From the NCBI GenBank assembly GCA_910586395.1, contig CAJUFX010000001.1, positions 384,733 through 448,732 of the forward strand: a stretch of DNA of 64,000 nucleotides. Reading direction: 5' to 3'. This document shows, in pieces, positions 1 to 8,167 of the stretch. The DNA comes from an uncultured Bacteroidales bacterium (lineage in GTDB: Bacteria; Bacteroidota; Bacteroidia; Bacteroidales; P3). The stretch's first letter is position 1. The number at the start of each line of letters is the position of its first letter. Made by a program: the position numbers and the translations under genes. The notes below the pieces were generated by a model. That model worked only from the letters and a program-made list of their open reading frames with translations, was not told the origin of the DNA and ran no database searches.

Positions 1-30
1 GCAAAAGACCATTAAACAAACGTTAAAACA

Positions 31-711
31 ATGGAAATCAAGAAATCGCCAAAAGCAGACCTCGAAACGCGCAAGGGGCTGTACATGGAAATCGGTTTGG
101 TTTTCTCGTTGGTGGTGCTTTGGGCCGCTTTCGAATGGAAGTCGTACGACCGAATCGTCGTGGATGAAATCAGCCGTACTGCGGTCACGATTGAAGAGGA
201 AATGATTATTCAGACCTCGCAGGAAGTCGCTCCGCCCCCACCTCCCCCCGCTCAGGTTTCTCAGGAAATCGAAGTGGTGGAAGACGATGTTGAAATTGAA
301 GAGAACGAAGTGAGTTTCGACGTGGAAGCCGACGAACAGACGGCGGTAGAGCCCGTGGAAGTCGTCATGGTGGTTGAAGAAGTCGTTGAGGAAGAGGAGA
401 TTTTCCAAATTGTGGAAGAAAGTCCCGGTTTCCCCGGCGGCGAGGAAGCCCTGCACGAATTCATCCGCAAGAACCTTTCCTATCCCGTAGCGGCTCAGGA
501 AAGCGGTATTCAAGGGCGTGTCTATGTCGGCTTCGTTGTAGAGAAAGACGGTAGCGTGACGGACGTGACGATTTTGAGAGGTATAGGCGGCGGTTGCGAC
601 GAAGCGGCCATCAAGGTCGTAAAGGCCTTGCCGAAATGGACGCCCGGCAAACAGCGTGGCCGTGCGGTGCGTTGCCGCTACTCCATCCCCATTTCGTTTA
701 CTTTGGGTTAG
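31..711 (+). CDS. TonB-family energy transducer
   Basis: This 226-residue protein has a short cytoplasmic N-terminus, one membrane helix at about residues 20-35, a proline run at 68-73 (PPPPPP), a very acidic periplasmic spacer at about 80-130 rich in Val and Glu, and a TonB C-terminal domain at about 133-226 (FPGGEEAL, YPVAAQESGIQGRVYVGFVV, W203). The family passes proton-motive-force energy from ExbB/ExbD to outer-membrane TonB-dependent receptors. No exbBD genes lie in the window; they may lie just left of it. The ATG at 31 follows an A-rich leader and a strong terminator follows the stop. The acidic spacer, instead of the usual Pro-Lys repeats, is the only odd feature. Which receptors it serves cannot be told. 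Confidence 0.9.
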   Translation: MEIKKSPKADLETRKGLYMEIGLVFSLVVLWAAFEWKSYDRIVVDEISRTAVTIEEEMIIQTSQEVAPPPPPPAQVSQEIEVVEDDVEIEENEVSFDVEADEQTAVEPVEVVMVVEEVVEEEEIFQIVEESPGFPGGEEALHEFIRKNLSYPVAAQESGIQGRVYVGFVVEKDGSVTDVTILRGIGGGCDEAAIKVVKALPKWTPGKQRGRAVRCRYSIPISFTLG

Positions 712-738
712 AAAAATTTTTCATGATGATAGGAAAAG

Positions 739-769
739 GCTGTCCCGTTGGTTCGGGACAGCTTTTTTT
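739..769 (+). terminator. Rho-independent terminator after tonB-like gene
   Basis: A perfect 9-bp stem (GCTGTCCCG / CGGGACAGC) with a 6-nt loop is followed by seven T residues. It starts 27 bases after the tonB stop and ends 21 bases before the next start, so the NlpC/P60 gene needs its own promoter or read-through. Confidence 0.9.
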
Positions 770-790
770 ATAGAAAAACACGCCTTTATC

Positions 791-1594
791 ATGGAACAAT
801 TCGGCATCTGTCTGCTCAGCCAAGTCCCTTTGCGGGGCACCATCAGCCACGCTTCGGAAATGGTATCGCAACTGCTTTTCGGCGAAACGTTCACCATCTT
901 GGAAAAATATACGCATTGGCTGAAAATCCGCACGGATGCGGATGGCTATGAAGCATGGGTCGATAGCAAACAGATTCAACTCATTGCCAAAGAGCCACAC
1001 CAATTGTGGATTTCCGACGCCAAGGCGGCCTTTACCGCCACCCCTTACAGCCGCATTAACCGCACGGGCGACCTCTCACACTTCCCGGTCGGCATGGGCT
1101 GCCGGCTGCCGATTCTGGAAAATGGCATTTTTCAAACGCCTGAAACGGGCTTCGAAACACAAGATCCGCTCATGACAGCCGAAAGAAGACAAACGACCCC
1201 GGAGGCGGAAAAACGCGAAGCCTTGTTGCAATCGGCCATGCTCTGGCTCAACACGCCTTATCTCTGGGGGGGAAAATCCATCTTCGGCACCGATTGTTCC
1301 GGTTTTACGCAAACGCTTTACCGCATGTACGGCATACAACTGCCGCGCGACGCCAAAGACCAGGCGGCCGCGGGCGAAGCCGTCAATTTTTTGGAAGAAG
1401 CCCAACCGGCCGACTTGTTGTTTTTTGACAACGAAAACGAACAAATCGTACACGTAGGCCTCTATATGGGGAACAACCGCCTCATCCACGCGAGCGGCAT
1501 GGTACGCATCGATACCATCGACCACCAGGGCATCTACCGTCAGGACACCAAGACCTACAGCCACAAACTGCGGCTCATCCGCCGCGTGTTTTAG
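791..1594 (+). CDS. NlpC/P60 family cell-wall hydrolase with SH3-like N-terminus
   Basis: The 267-residue protein has an N-terminal bacterial SH3-like region at about 1-70 (LLFGETFTIL, WLKIRTDADGYEAWVD) and a C-terminal NlpC/P60 domain at about 145-267. The catalytic Cys-His-His set is visible: C169 in TDCSGF, H221 in VHVGLYMG and H233 in LIHASG. Enzymes of this kind cleave the gamma-D-Glu to diamino-acid bond in murein peptides, often to recycle them. The ATG at 791 was chosen because the SH3 region begins right after it; a longer reading would run through the terminator at 739-769. No signal peptide is visible, so it may act in the cytoplasm on imported peptides. Its last four bases overlap the stop of convergent ligA. 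Confidence 0.88.
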   Translation: MEQFGICLLSQVPLRGTISHASEMVSQLLFGETFTILEKYTHWLKIRTDADGYEAWVDSKQIQLIAKEPHQLWISDAKAAFTATPYSRINRTGDLSHFPVGMGCRLPILENGIFQTPETGFETQDPLMTAERRQTTPEAEKREALLQSAMLWLNTPYLWGGKSIFGTDCSGFTQTLYRMYGIQLPRDAKDQAAAGEAVNFLEEAQPADLLFFDNENEQIVHVGLYMGNNRLIHASGMVRIDTIDHQGIYRQDTKTYSHKLRLIRRVF

Positions 1595-3654
1595 TCTGCC
1601 TGCCGTATCTTTTCGAAGAACGCGGCCTCGTCTATCATCTCTATGCCCAAGGCCAAGGCTTTCTTGCGCTTTTCAGGCCCCATGTTGTCGCCGGCCAACA
1701 GAAAGGTCGTGTTGCGCGACAGGCCGGAACCGACTTTGCCGCCGTTGGCCTCTATCAACGCTTTCATTTCATCGCGCGAACGTGAAAATACCCCGCTGAC
1801 CGTCCAGACCGTCCCTGTCAGGACACCTTCCGGCCGCTCGTTCGTATAAGCCGTCGCAAACTGCAGGCCAGCCGCCTTGAGACGCGCTATAAGCGCCCGG
1901 TGCTCCGGCTTGGCGAAATAATCCAAAACGCTTTGGGCGATGATTTCCCCCACGTCTTCCACTTGCAGCAAATCCTCTTTGGATGCGGCCATCAACGCAT
2001 CGATGTCGCCGAAATGACGCGCCAAGGATTTGGCCGTCACTTCCCCCACAAAGCGGATGCCCAACGCGTACAGCACGACCTCAAACGGTTTCTGTTTGGA
2101 AGCCTCTATGCCCGCCAATATATTGCGGACACTGCGGTCGCGCAACGTCACCACGCGCCGGTTGCCGTCGGCGGCATGCTCGCCGCCTTCCACGCCATAC
2201 AGCGTCCGGTAATCCAAATCGTAGAAATCGGCGATGGTGCCAAGCAAGCCTTGTTCGTAAAGCACCTCTATCTTGCTCTCGCCCATCGTATTGATGTCCA
2301 TGGCACGGCGCGATATAAAATGTTCCAGACGCCCCTTGATCTGCGGCGGACAATGGTCGTCGTTCGGACAATAATAGCCGGCCTCGCCTTCCTTCCGCAA
2401 CAGTTTCGTCCCGCATTCGGGACAGGCATCGGCAAAACGGTACGCCTCGCCATCCGGCTCGCGCCGCGAAAGGTCGATGCCGACTATCTTGGGAATGATC
2501 TCGCCGCCCTTTTCCACCAATACGGTATCGCCCTTGCGGAAATCCATTTTTTCTATGTTGTCGGCATTATACAGCGAAGCCCGTTTGACCACCGTCCCGG
2601 CCAGAGCCACAGGCTCCAGATGCGCGACGGGGGTCACGGCGCCGGTCCGTCCCACCTGATAGCCTATATCCAGCAGACGGGTCTTGACCTGCTGTGCCTT
2701 GAACTTATAGGCGATGGCCCAACGCGGCGACTTGACGGTCTCACCCAAAACGGGCCACAGACGTTTTTGGTTTACCTTGAGGACCACGCCGTCTATGTCA
2801 AACGGCAAATCAAGTCTTTTTTTATCCCATTCGTCTATAAAGGCCATGACGGCGTCTATGTCGGCACACTCGCGGTAATAAGAACCGGTCTTAAAGCCCC
2901 ACTCGGCGGCTTTTTCCAAACTGTGGAGATGGGTATCGGCCTCGTATTCGTCGGCCAACAGAAAATAGAGGAAACAATCGAGCCGACGCTCCGCCGTCTG
3001 CCGCGGATCCAAGAGTTTGAGGCTTCCGGAAGCGGCATTGCGCGGATTGGCGAAAGGCGGTTCACCCGCCTCTTTCCGCTTGGCGTTCAACGCATGGAAA
3101 ACCTTATGCGGCATGATGATTTCACCGCGTATCTCGAAACTGGACGGATAGTCGCTGCCTTTCAACTTCAACGGAATGGAGGCAATCGTGCGGATATTGG
3201 CCGTCACGTCGTCGCCCTGACGGCCATCCCCACGCGTCACGGCCCTTACAAGCGCGCCGTTTTCGTAGTGGAGGCTGATGGAAACCCCGTCGTATTTCAA
3301 TTCGCAAACATACGTATAAGGTTCTTCGGTCAAACGCCGGATGCGGGCGTCGAACTCCGCCAAATCGGCCTTGGTGTAGGTGTTGCCGAGCGAAAGCATG
3401 GGACGGGCGTGCAACACGGTCACGAAATTCCGGATCGGCGCGCCGCCCACCCGCTGCGTAGGGCTGTGCGGCGACACATAATCCGGAAATTCCCGCTCCA
3501 ACTCGGCCAACTCGGCCAACAGCGTATCAAACTCGTAGTCGCTCATCGACGGGGCATCCATGACGTAATAGGCATGGTTGGCCGCATTGAGCCGTTCCGT
3601 CAATTCCGCTATACGTGCCTTAGCCCAGGCGGGATCCGGAGAAAACAAATCCAT
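1591..3654 (-). CDS. ligA: NAD-dependent DNA ligase LigA
   Basis: The 687 residues match the usual LigA length. An N-terminal Ia region (HAYYVMDAPSMSDYEFD) is followed by the adenylation domain with lysine 120 in the KYDG motif and EIRGEI, then an OB fold, a four-cysteine zinc finger (CPECG...CPNDDHC), helix-hairpin-helix repeats and a C-terminal BRCT domain (TVSGVFSRSRDEMKALIEAN). The enzyme seals nicks using NAD+ in replication and repair. It is the last gene of a packed minus-strand run: its first 35 bases overlap the end of the upstream glycosyltransferase gene, so the two are probably translationally coupled. The link to envelope genes looks positional rather than functional. Confidence 0.97.
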   Translation of the reverse strand: MDLFSPDPAWAKARIAELTERLNAANHAYYVMDAPSMSDYEFDTLLAELAELEREFPDYVSPHSPTQRVGGAPIRNFVTVLHARPMLSLGNTYTKADLAEFDARIRRLTEEPYTYVCELKYDGVSISLHYENGALVRAVTRGDGRQGDDVTANIRTIASIPLKLKGSDYPSSFEIRGEIIMPHKVFHALNAKRKEAGEPPFANPRNAASGSLKLLDPRQTAERRLDCFLYFLLADEYEADTHLHSLEKAAEWGFKTGSYYRECADIDAVMAFIDEWDKKRLDLPFDIDGVVLKVNQKRLWPVLGETVKSPRWAIAYKFKAQQVKTRLLDIGYQVGRTGAVTPVAHLEPVALAGTVVKRASLYNADNIEKMDFRKGDTVLVEKGGEIIPKIVGIDLSRREPDGEAYRFADACPECGTKLLRKEGEAGYYCPNDDHCPPQIKGRLEHFISRRAMDINTMGESKIEVLYEQGLLGTIADFYDLDYRTLYGVEGGEHAADGNRRVVTLRDRSVRNILAGIEASKQKPFEVVLYALGIRFVGEVTAKSLARHFGDIDALMAASKEDLLQVEDVGEIIAQSVLDYFAKPEHRALIARLKAAGLQFATAYTNERPEGVLTGTVWTVSGVFSRSRDEMKALIEANGGKVGSGLSRNTTFLLAGDNMGPEKRKKALALGIEMIDEAAFFEKIRQAD

Positions 3655-4849
3655 CGGTCCAAGTTTTAAGATTGGCGGCTTGAGCCGACCAACTGTAATA
3701 TTTCAAGACAAAAGCCCTTCCCTGACGACCCAATTCGGCGCGCAGAGCGGCATCAGCGAGATAACGGCCAACGGTTTCGACCAAAAGTTCCGGTACGCGG
3801 TCGTTGTCGAAAGAAAGCGGCACAGCCTGCACGGGACAGTCGCCGAAATCGCCTAAGCCGCGCACGGCTATCTCGGAGGCGATACAGGGCAGGCCGCAAG
3901 CCATGGCCTCCAACAGTTTGTTCTGCATCCCGGTTCCCAAACGCATGGGCGCGACGAGCATCAGGCCGGAAGCGTATGCCTCGCGCATATCCCGAATCCA
4001 GCCCGTCACCGTGACCGTATCGGAAGCCAGCCGGCGGACGATATACGTAGGGGAAGTACCGGCCAACAGCATATCGACCGAAAGCCCCTGCTGCGCCAAA
4101 GCCGGCTGAAGACGCTGTACCAGGTATTCGGCGGCGTCTTCGTTGGGCTGATAGCCCATGTTGCCGGCAAACACGATGTCAAACATCCGGTCGGTAGGCG
4201 GCGGCACCGGTTTGAAATAATCGGTATCGACGCCGTTGCGCCATATCCTGACCCGCATCTGCTGCGCGTGATCCAACGGCAAGGCGTCGCGGTCCTGCTC
4301 CGAAATAATCGTACAGAGATCGTATTGCGAAAAAGCGCGCTTCTCCGCCCGCAAGAGGGCATGGTATTCGTAACGGAAAACCCATCGCCGCAAGCCACGC
4401 GCTACCTGATAACGCTTATACATGCCATAGGAAAAAACATCCTGATAATCCAATATCTTGAAAACGGGCTTGTCGGCCGTATAGGGCATCGTACGCACCA
4501 ACTGGCTCAACAGCAAATCGGGCGCGACCCGCGCATAATAACGGTCGAAACGCCGCTTGGTCCGCCGGCTGTAGAAATAAGCGCATTGTAACGGCCGGCC
4601 TTGACGCCAGAACCGCAACACCTGTCCCAAACGGCTGAACCAGCCGCCCGTCGTACCGACACAGACCGACGCGCAATAAGGTATCAGGGCTTGCAGATGC
4701 GCCGCCGGCACCGGCCTGTCGTTCACGCAGAAAAGATGCAATTCGTAAAACGCCGAAAGGGCCTTGATCTGATGATAGGCCCGCAACTGATCCCCTTTTT
4801 CCAACGGATAAGGGAAACGCGACAATACGACAAGCAGTTTCACCGGCAA
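3620..4849 (-). CDS. Glycosyltransferase, GT4 type (Stp1-like)
   Basis: A 409-residue GT-B glycosyltransferase. The N-terminus (MPVKLLVVLSRFPYPLEKGD) resembles the sugar transferases of the PEP-CTERM/EpsH-associated Stp1 group, and the C-terminal half carries the group 1 signature around GTGMQNKLLEAMACGLP, with the E-x7-E-type nucleotide-sugar site. There are no membrane helices, so it probably works at the inner face of the cytoplasmic membrane on a lipid-linked glycan. It overlaps the preceding glycosyltransferase by 10 bases and ligA by 35, which indicates one transcript. Donor and acceptor sugars cannot be deduced. Confidence 0.88.
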   Translation of the reverse strand: MPVKLLVVLSRFPYPLEKGDQLRAYHQIKALSAFYELHLFCVNDRPVPAAHLQALIPYCASVCVGTTGGWFSRLGQVLRFWRQGRPLQCAYFYSRRTKRRFDRYYARVAPDLLLSQLVRTMPYTADKPVFKILDYQDVFSYGMYKRYQVARGLRRWVFRYEYHALLRAEKRAFSQYDLCTIISEQDRDALPLDHAQQMRVRIWRNGVDTDYFKPVPPPTDRMFDIVFAGNMGYQPNEDAAEYLVQRLQPALAQQGLSVDMLLAGTSPTYIVRRLASDTVTVTGWIRDMREAYASGLMLVAPMRLGTGMQNKLLEAMACGLPCIASEIAVRGLGDFGDCPVQAVPLSFDNDRVPELLVETVGRYLADAALRAELGRQGRAFVLKYYSWSAQAANLKTWTDGFVFSGSRLG

Positions 4850-6021
4850 TATTCTATCAATTGAGCGGTTATCTTCTCGATGTTATGGTGTTCGAGCATG
4901 AGCCGACGCCCGCTTTCCCCCACGGCCTCGGCCTCTTCCCGATGCGTCACGGCGTATTCGACCGCCTCGGCGAACGCTTCCTCCGTATCAGCTATCCAAA
5001 GATCCTGACCCGGCGTATAATCCAATCCCTCCGCCCCCATCGTCGTCGTGACGATCGGCCGGCCGGCCACCATGCCCTCCATGATTTTAATGCGGATGCC
5101 GCTGCCTGAAAGCACGGGCACGACCATGACGCCCTTGGAAGCCATGAACGTCTTGGCGTCTTCGACCTCGCCCATGACCACGACCTTGTCCATGCGCAGG
5201 TTGCGCAGGCGGGAGGGCATATAGCGTCCCGCCAGATAAAACGTCAGATCGGGACAACGGCGGTGGATGTGCGGCCACACTTTTTTAAGGAACCAGTCGA
5301 TGCCCTCTATGTTGGGCAACCAGTTCAACGCGCCTATATAGAAAATGGACGGGTATTCCGGCTCCACCTCGACGGGCGCCAACGTGTCGGCCATGCCGAC
5401 CGAAAGCGTATGCAAAGGCGCGACCACGCCCAGCCGCCGGAACGTGGCCGTATCGCGGTCGGTCAGCGGCAAAACGAGGTCGGCCCGGTTGAGCCACGCG
5501 ATTTCCTCCCGTTCCAAACGCTTGGCCAGCAATTTATAGTACCAGCGTTTCAAGCCGCAGGCCTTGCGCGCCAGCCGGCTCCAGATTTCGCTTTCCACAT
5601 TGGCCGGCCGCACGACGATCTTGGCCGGGGAATAGGCCCTTATCAACGGAATGTAAGGCGCCATGAACAGGCTTTCTATCTGAATCCAGGCATAGTCGTT
5701 TTCCTGCAATTTTTCCCTCAGCCGATCGGCCAGTCCGTCCGAATAAAACCGTTCGAGGATATAGGAACGGCGGCTGAACAGATTTTTAAACGCCCGCCAC
5801 AACCGCAGCTTCAAATCGATTTCCACGCCGGCAATCCGCATACCGGCCGGCAGGTCATTCGGTTCGAACGGATGTTTGTACGAAGCGGCCGTCAGAATAT
5901 CCACCTCGCGGTTATAAAGCCGCAAGCCATGCCAAACGGCATACATAGCCACGCAACCGCCGTCCCGCAACGGATAGAGCGGCTTGGGGCACAGCATTAA
6001 AACGGGTTTCTCGGTTTCCAT
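4840..6021 (-). CDS. Glycosyltransferase, GT4 type
   Basis: A 393-residue GT-B protein. The N-terminal domain opens with MLCPKPLYPLRDGGCVAMYA, a glycine-rich acceptor-side loop, and the C-terminal domain has the donor-site pattern GSGIRIKIMEGMVAGRPIV followed by TTMGAEGLDY. It begins 4 bases after the LptF/G-type permease stop and overlaps the next glycosyltransferase by 10 bases. Two successive GT4 genes behind an Lpt permease suggest a role in outer-membrane glycolipid or surface polysaccharide assembly; that is inferred from context only. Confidence 0.88.
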   Translation of the reverse strand: METEKPVLMLCPKPLYPLRDGGCVAMYAVWHGLRLYNREVDILTAASYKHPFEPNDLPAGMRIAGVEIDLKLRLWRAFKNLFSRRSYILERFYSDGLADRLREKLQENDYAWIQIESLFMAPYIPLIRAYSPAKIVVRPANVESEIWSRLARKACGLKRWYYKLLAKRLEREEIAWLNRADLVLPLTDRDTATFRRLGVVAPLHTLSVGMADTLAPVEVEPEYPSIFYIGALNWLPNIEGIDWFLKKVWPHIHRRCPDLTFYLAGRYMPSRLRNLRMDKVVVMGEVEDAKTFMASKGVMVVPVLSGSGIRIKIMEGMVAGRPIVTTTMGAEGLDYTPGQDLWIADTEEAFAEAVEYAVTHREEAEAVGESGRRLMLEHHNIEKITAQLIEYCR

Positions 6022-6025
6022 GACA

Positions 6026-7480
6026 CTACGCGACCGCTTTGTTCCGACCCAACAGACGCCGCCACGTATCGGCGTCGAGAAATGAGGAATCGACCGTAGC
6101 CTGAACCGTCAGCAATATGCCGAACGGCAGATAGATGAGCGGCGCGAGCCACATGCCCCAAAAACTGCCCATCACCCCCTCTATGGCCGCTTTCTCGCCG
6201 ATGACGGTCAGGACGTGATAGAGTACGAACAACAAGACCGACACAACGCCCGGCATCCCGATGCCGCCCTTGCGGATGATGGAGCCCAGCGGCGCGCCGA
6301 TGAAGAACAGGACGAGGCAGGCCGCCGAGAGGCTGAATTTCTTATGCCACTCTACCGCGTAGGAATTGACCTGCTCGTTGCGGTAATACATGTCGTTGCG
6401 GTAGTACTGCGCGTCGCTGCGGAAATTCTCAGCCTTGGCCGCCGCCTGCAATTTGGCCGCCACGCCCAAACCGGTCCGCCAGTCCGCATACGCCTTTTCC
6501 GTTTCGGACGTCCGCGACGGAACTTCGGTGCGACGCACCGAATCCTGCCCGTAATAATGCGCCAGATGATAATACTGCGTCTCGATCGAACGCGCGATTT
6601 CCGCCTGACGCGCGTCACGGGTCGTCTTGAGCGTATCGTATTGCGCCGACAGGGCTTTGATCCCCAACGTGCGCTGATGGCGGTCGTACATATCGGCCGT
6701 GGCTTCGGGCATTTGGAACGATGAAAGGTCGAACAGCAGGATCTGTTTCTCGAATTGAACGCGCGTAAACGGATAGGCCACGTCATTGTCGCGGTTGTTG
6801 TCGCGCATACCCTGTCCCATTTCGGCATTCTCGCCGTACGAGTGGCCGTCGTAAAGCGTCAACGTCATGTAACGGCCGTCTTCGGACGTCTGCATGTAGC
6901 CGCGCTCGGCCATCGTCACGTTCGTATTGCCCTTGTGCGCCGTATGGTCGTAGATCTGCACGCCCTGCAGGTGCGCCCCGTCGCGCTCTTTCTTATCGAC
7001 CCGTATCGTATAGCCGTCTATCTGTTTGTAATAGATACCTTCCGGGATATCCAAGGCCGGTTTTTTCGTCCGGATTTCATGATAAAGCACGCGGTAATTC
7101 AGATAAGCTTTCGGCGCGGCATTGTTGGCGAAGAAAAAGGCCAGCAGACAGATGCCGAAACAAACGCCTATGAGCGGCCGCATCGACTGTCGGAGCGGAA
7201 TGCCCGCGGCCTTGAGCGCGACGAGTTCGTAGTGTTCGCCCATATTGCCGAAAAACATCAGCGACGAGAGCAGGACGGCCAATGGCAACGCCATCGGCAC
7301 GAACGTCCAGCAGGCGTAAAACATAAACTTGCAAATTGTCCACAAATCCAAACCTTTGCCAACGAGGTCATCGACATATTTCCACAGAAACTGCATCAAC
7401 AGCACGAAGATGCCGATAAAAAACGTGAGCACGAGCGGTCCGATATAGGACTTAAGCAGGAAAGAATTCAGTTTTTTCAT
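6026..7480 (-). CDS. LptF/LptG family LPS-export permease
   Basis: A 484-residue YjgP/YjgQ-family protein. Three helices lie near the N-terminus (from about residue 12, then around 55-80 and 100-120), a long periplasmic beta-jellyroll region follows (about 130-380), and three helices end the protein. The signature GNMGEHYELVALKAAGIPL in the cytoplasmic loop, where the LptB ATPase couples, is typical. The family moves lipopolysaccharide from the inner membrane to the Lpt bridge. The central region is longer than in E. coli LptF/G and contains a charged helical segment, as is common in Bacteroidota. Only one such gene is present here; its partner and lptB must be elsewhere, or it may self-pair. 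Confidence 0.9.
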   Translation of the reverse strand: MKKLNSFLLKSYIGPLVLTFFIGIFVLLMQFLWKYVDDLVGKGLDLWTICKFMFYACWTFVPMALPLAVLLSSLMFFGNMGEHYELVALKAAGIPLRQSMRPLIGVCFGICLLAFFFANNAAPKAYLNYRVLYHEIRTKKPALDIPEGIYYKQIDGYTIRVDKKERDGAHLQGVQIYDHTAHKGNTNVTMAERGYMQTSEDGRYMTLTLYDGHSYGENAEMGQGMRDNNRDNDVAYPFTRVQFEKQILLFDLSSFQMPEATADMYDRHQRTLGIKALSAQYDTLKTTRDARQAEIARSIETQYYHLAHYYGQDSVRRTEVPSRTSETEKAYADWRTGLGVAAKLQAAAKAENFRSDAQYYRNDMYYRNEQVNSYAVEWHKKFSLSAACLVLFFIGAPLGSIIRKGGIGMPGVVSVLLFVLYHVLTVIGEKAAIEGVMGSFWGMWLAPLIYLPFGILLTVQATVDSSFLDADTWRRLLGRNKAVA

Positions 7481-7519
7481 ATTGTGTCTAACACGCGTTT
7501 CTTTATAATATCGGGCGGG

Positions 7520-8167
7520 CTACCAAACCATCACTTTGACCCGCCATTTGCCGGTACTGCGCTTGACTTCCTTGAAAGCCAGCACGACACCGCCGGCCGC
7601 CGCCAACGGGATGCCGGTGGCAAGCGCCTCGACATGAAAGACGGGCCGCTTGCGGTTTATCGCACCGTTTATGCCGTCCAGCAACAGGTAACCGCCGCCG
7701 GCGACGCAGAGCGCCGACCCCATGATCGTGCAGAGCCGAAACGGCACATAATAGGCGGCGATGCGCTCGTAACGGTAATCAATACCGTTTATCATGACGG
7801 CCGTATCGCCTATACGGTTGATGTAGCCCTGCACCTTGCGGCCGTCGGTCGTCTTGATCTTCAAGGCCGCCCCCTCTTTGTAGAGCGTGCGCCGCGAAGC
7901 GCCCTTGACAAAGGCCAACACGCGGTCGCCGCCCGCCACCTGGTCGGCGGGGAGACCGGTCGTGAGCGCGGTCGGCCGCTTGGCCGGCACGCGCTCGGCC
8001 TTCCTTTGTGCGGTGGCGGGCTGTGGCAGGCCGAAGGCCGCCACGGCCGCGAACAGCAAGAGCAGGCGGCACGGCCTCCGATACCGGCCGGCCTGACCGT
8101 CGGCCGGATGCCCGGTGTCGGATGCCCGGCGTCGGACTGACCGGTGGCCGCCTTTTATTTCTCCCAT
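7520..8167 (-). CDS. Hypothetical exported protein with membrane segments
   Basis: I do not recognise this 215-residue protein as a named family. After a 33-residue Arg-rich lead comes a signal-like hydrophobic stretch (LLLLFAAVAAFGLPQPATA), then a small beta domain (ALKIKTTDGRKVQGYINRIG, DTAVMINGIDYRYERIAAYY) and two hydrophobic helices at about 140-190. The pattern 'modified residue, then condition for a surface position' is common in uncharacterised Bacteroidota membrane proteins. The start overlaps the valS stop by 13 bases. A 14-bp direct duplication lies within the first codons, so the unusually long N-terminal lead may be recent. It sits between valS and the Lpt permease gene in one transcript. 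Confidence 0.65.
   Translation of the reverse strand: MGEIKGGHRSVRRRASDTGHPADGQAGRYRRPCRLLLLFAAVAAFGLPQPATAQRKAERVPAKRPTALTTGLPADQVAGGDRVLAFVKGASRRTLYKEGAALKIKTTDGRKVQGYINRIGDTAVMINGIDYRYERIAAYYVPFRLCTIMGSALCVAGGGYLLLDGINGAINRKRPVFHVEALATGIPLAAAGGVVLAFKEVKRSTGKWRVKVMVW
8105..8132. repeat. 14-bp direct tandem duplication at gene start
   Basis: CGGATGCCCGGTGT is followed directly by CGGATGCCCGGCGT. The unit is not a multiple of three and it lies in the N-terminal codons of the hypothetical exported protein, before its signal-like helix, so one copy change would shift the frame. Confidence 0.8.
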
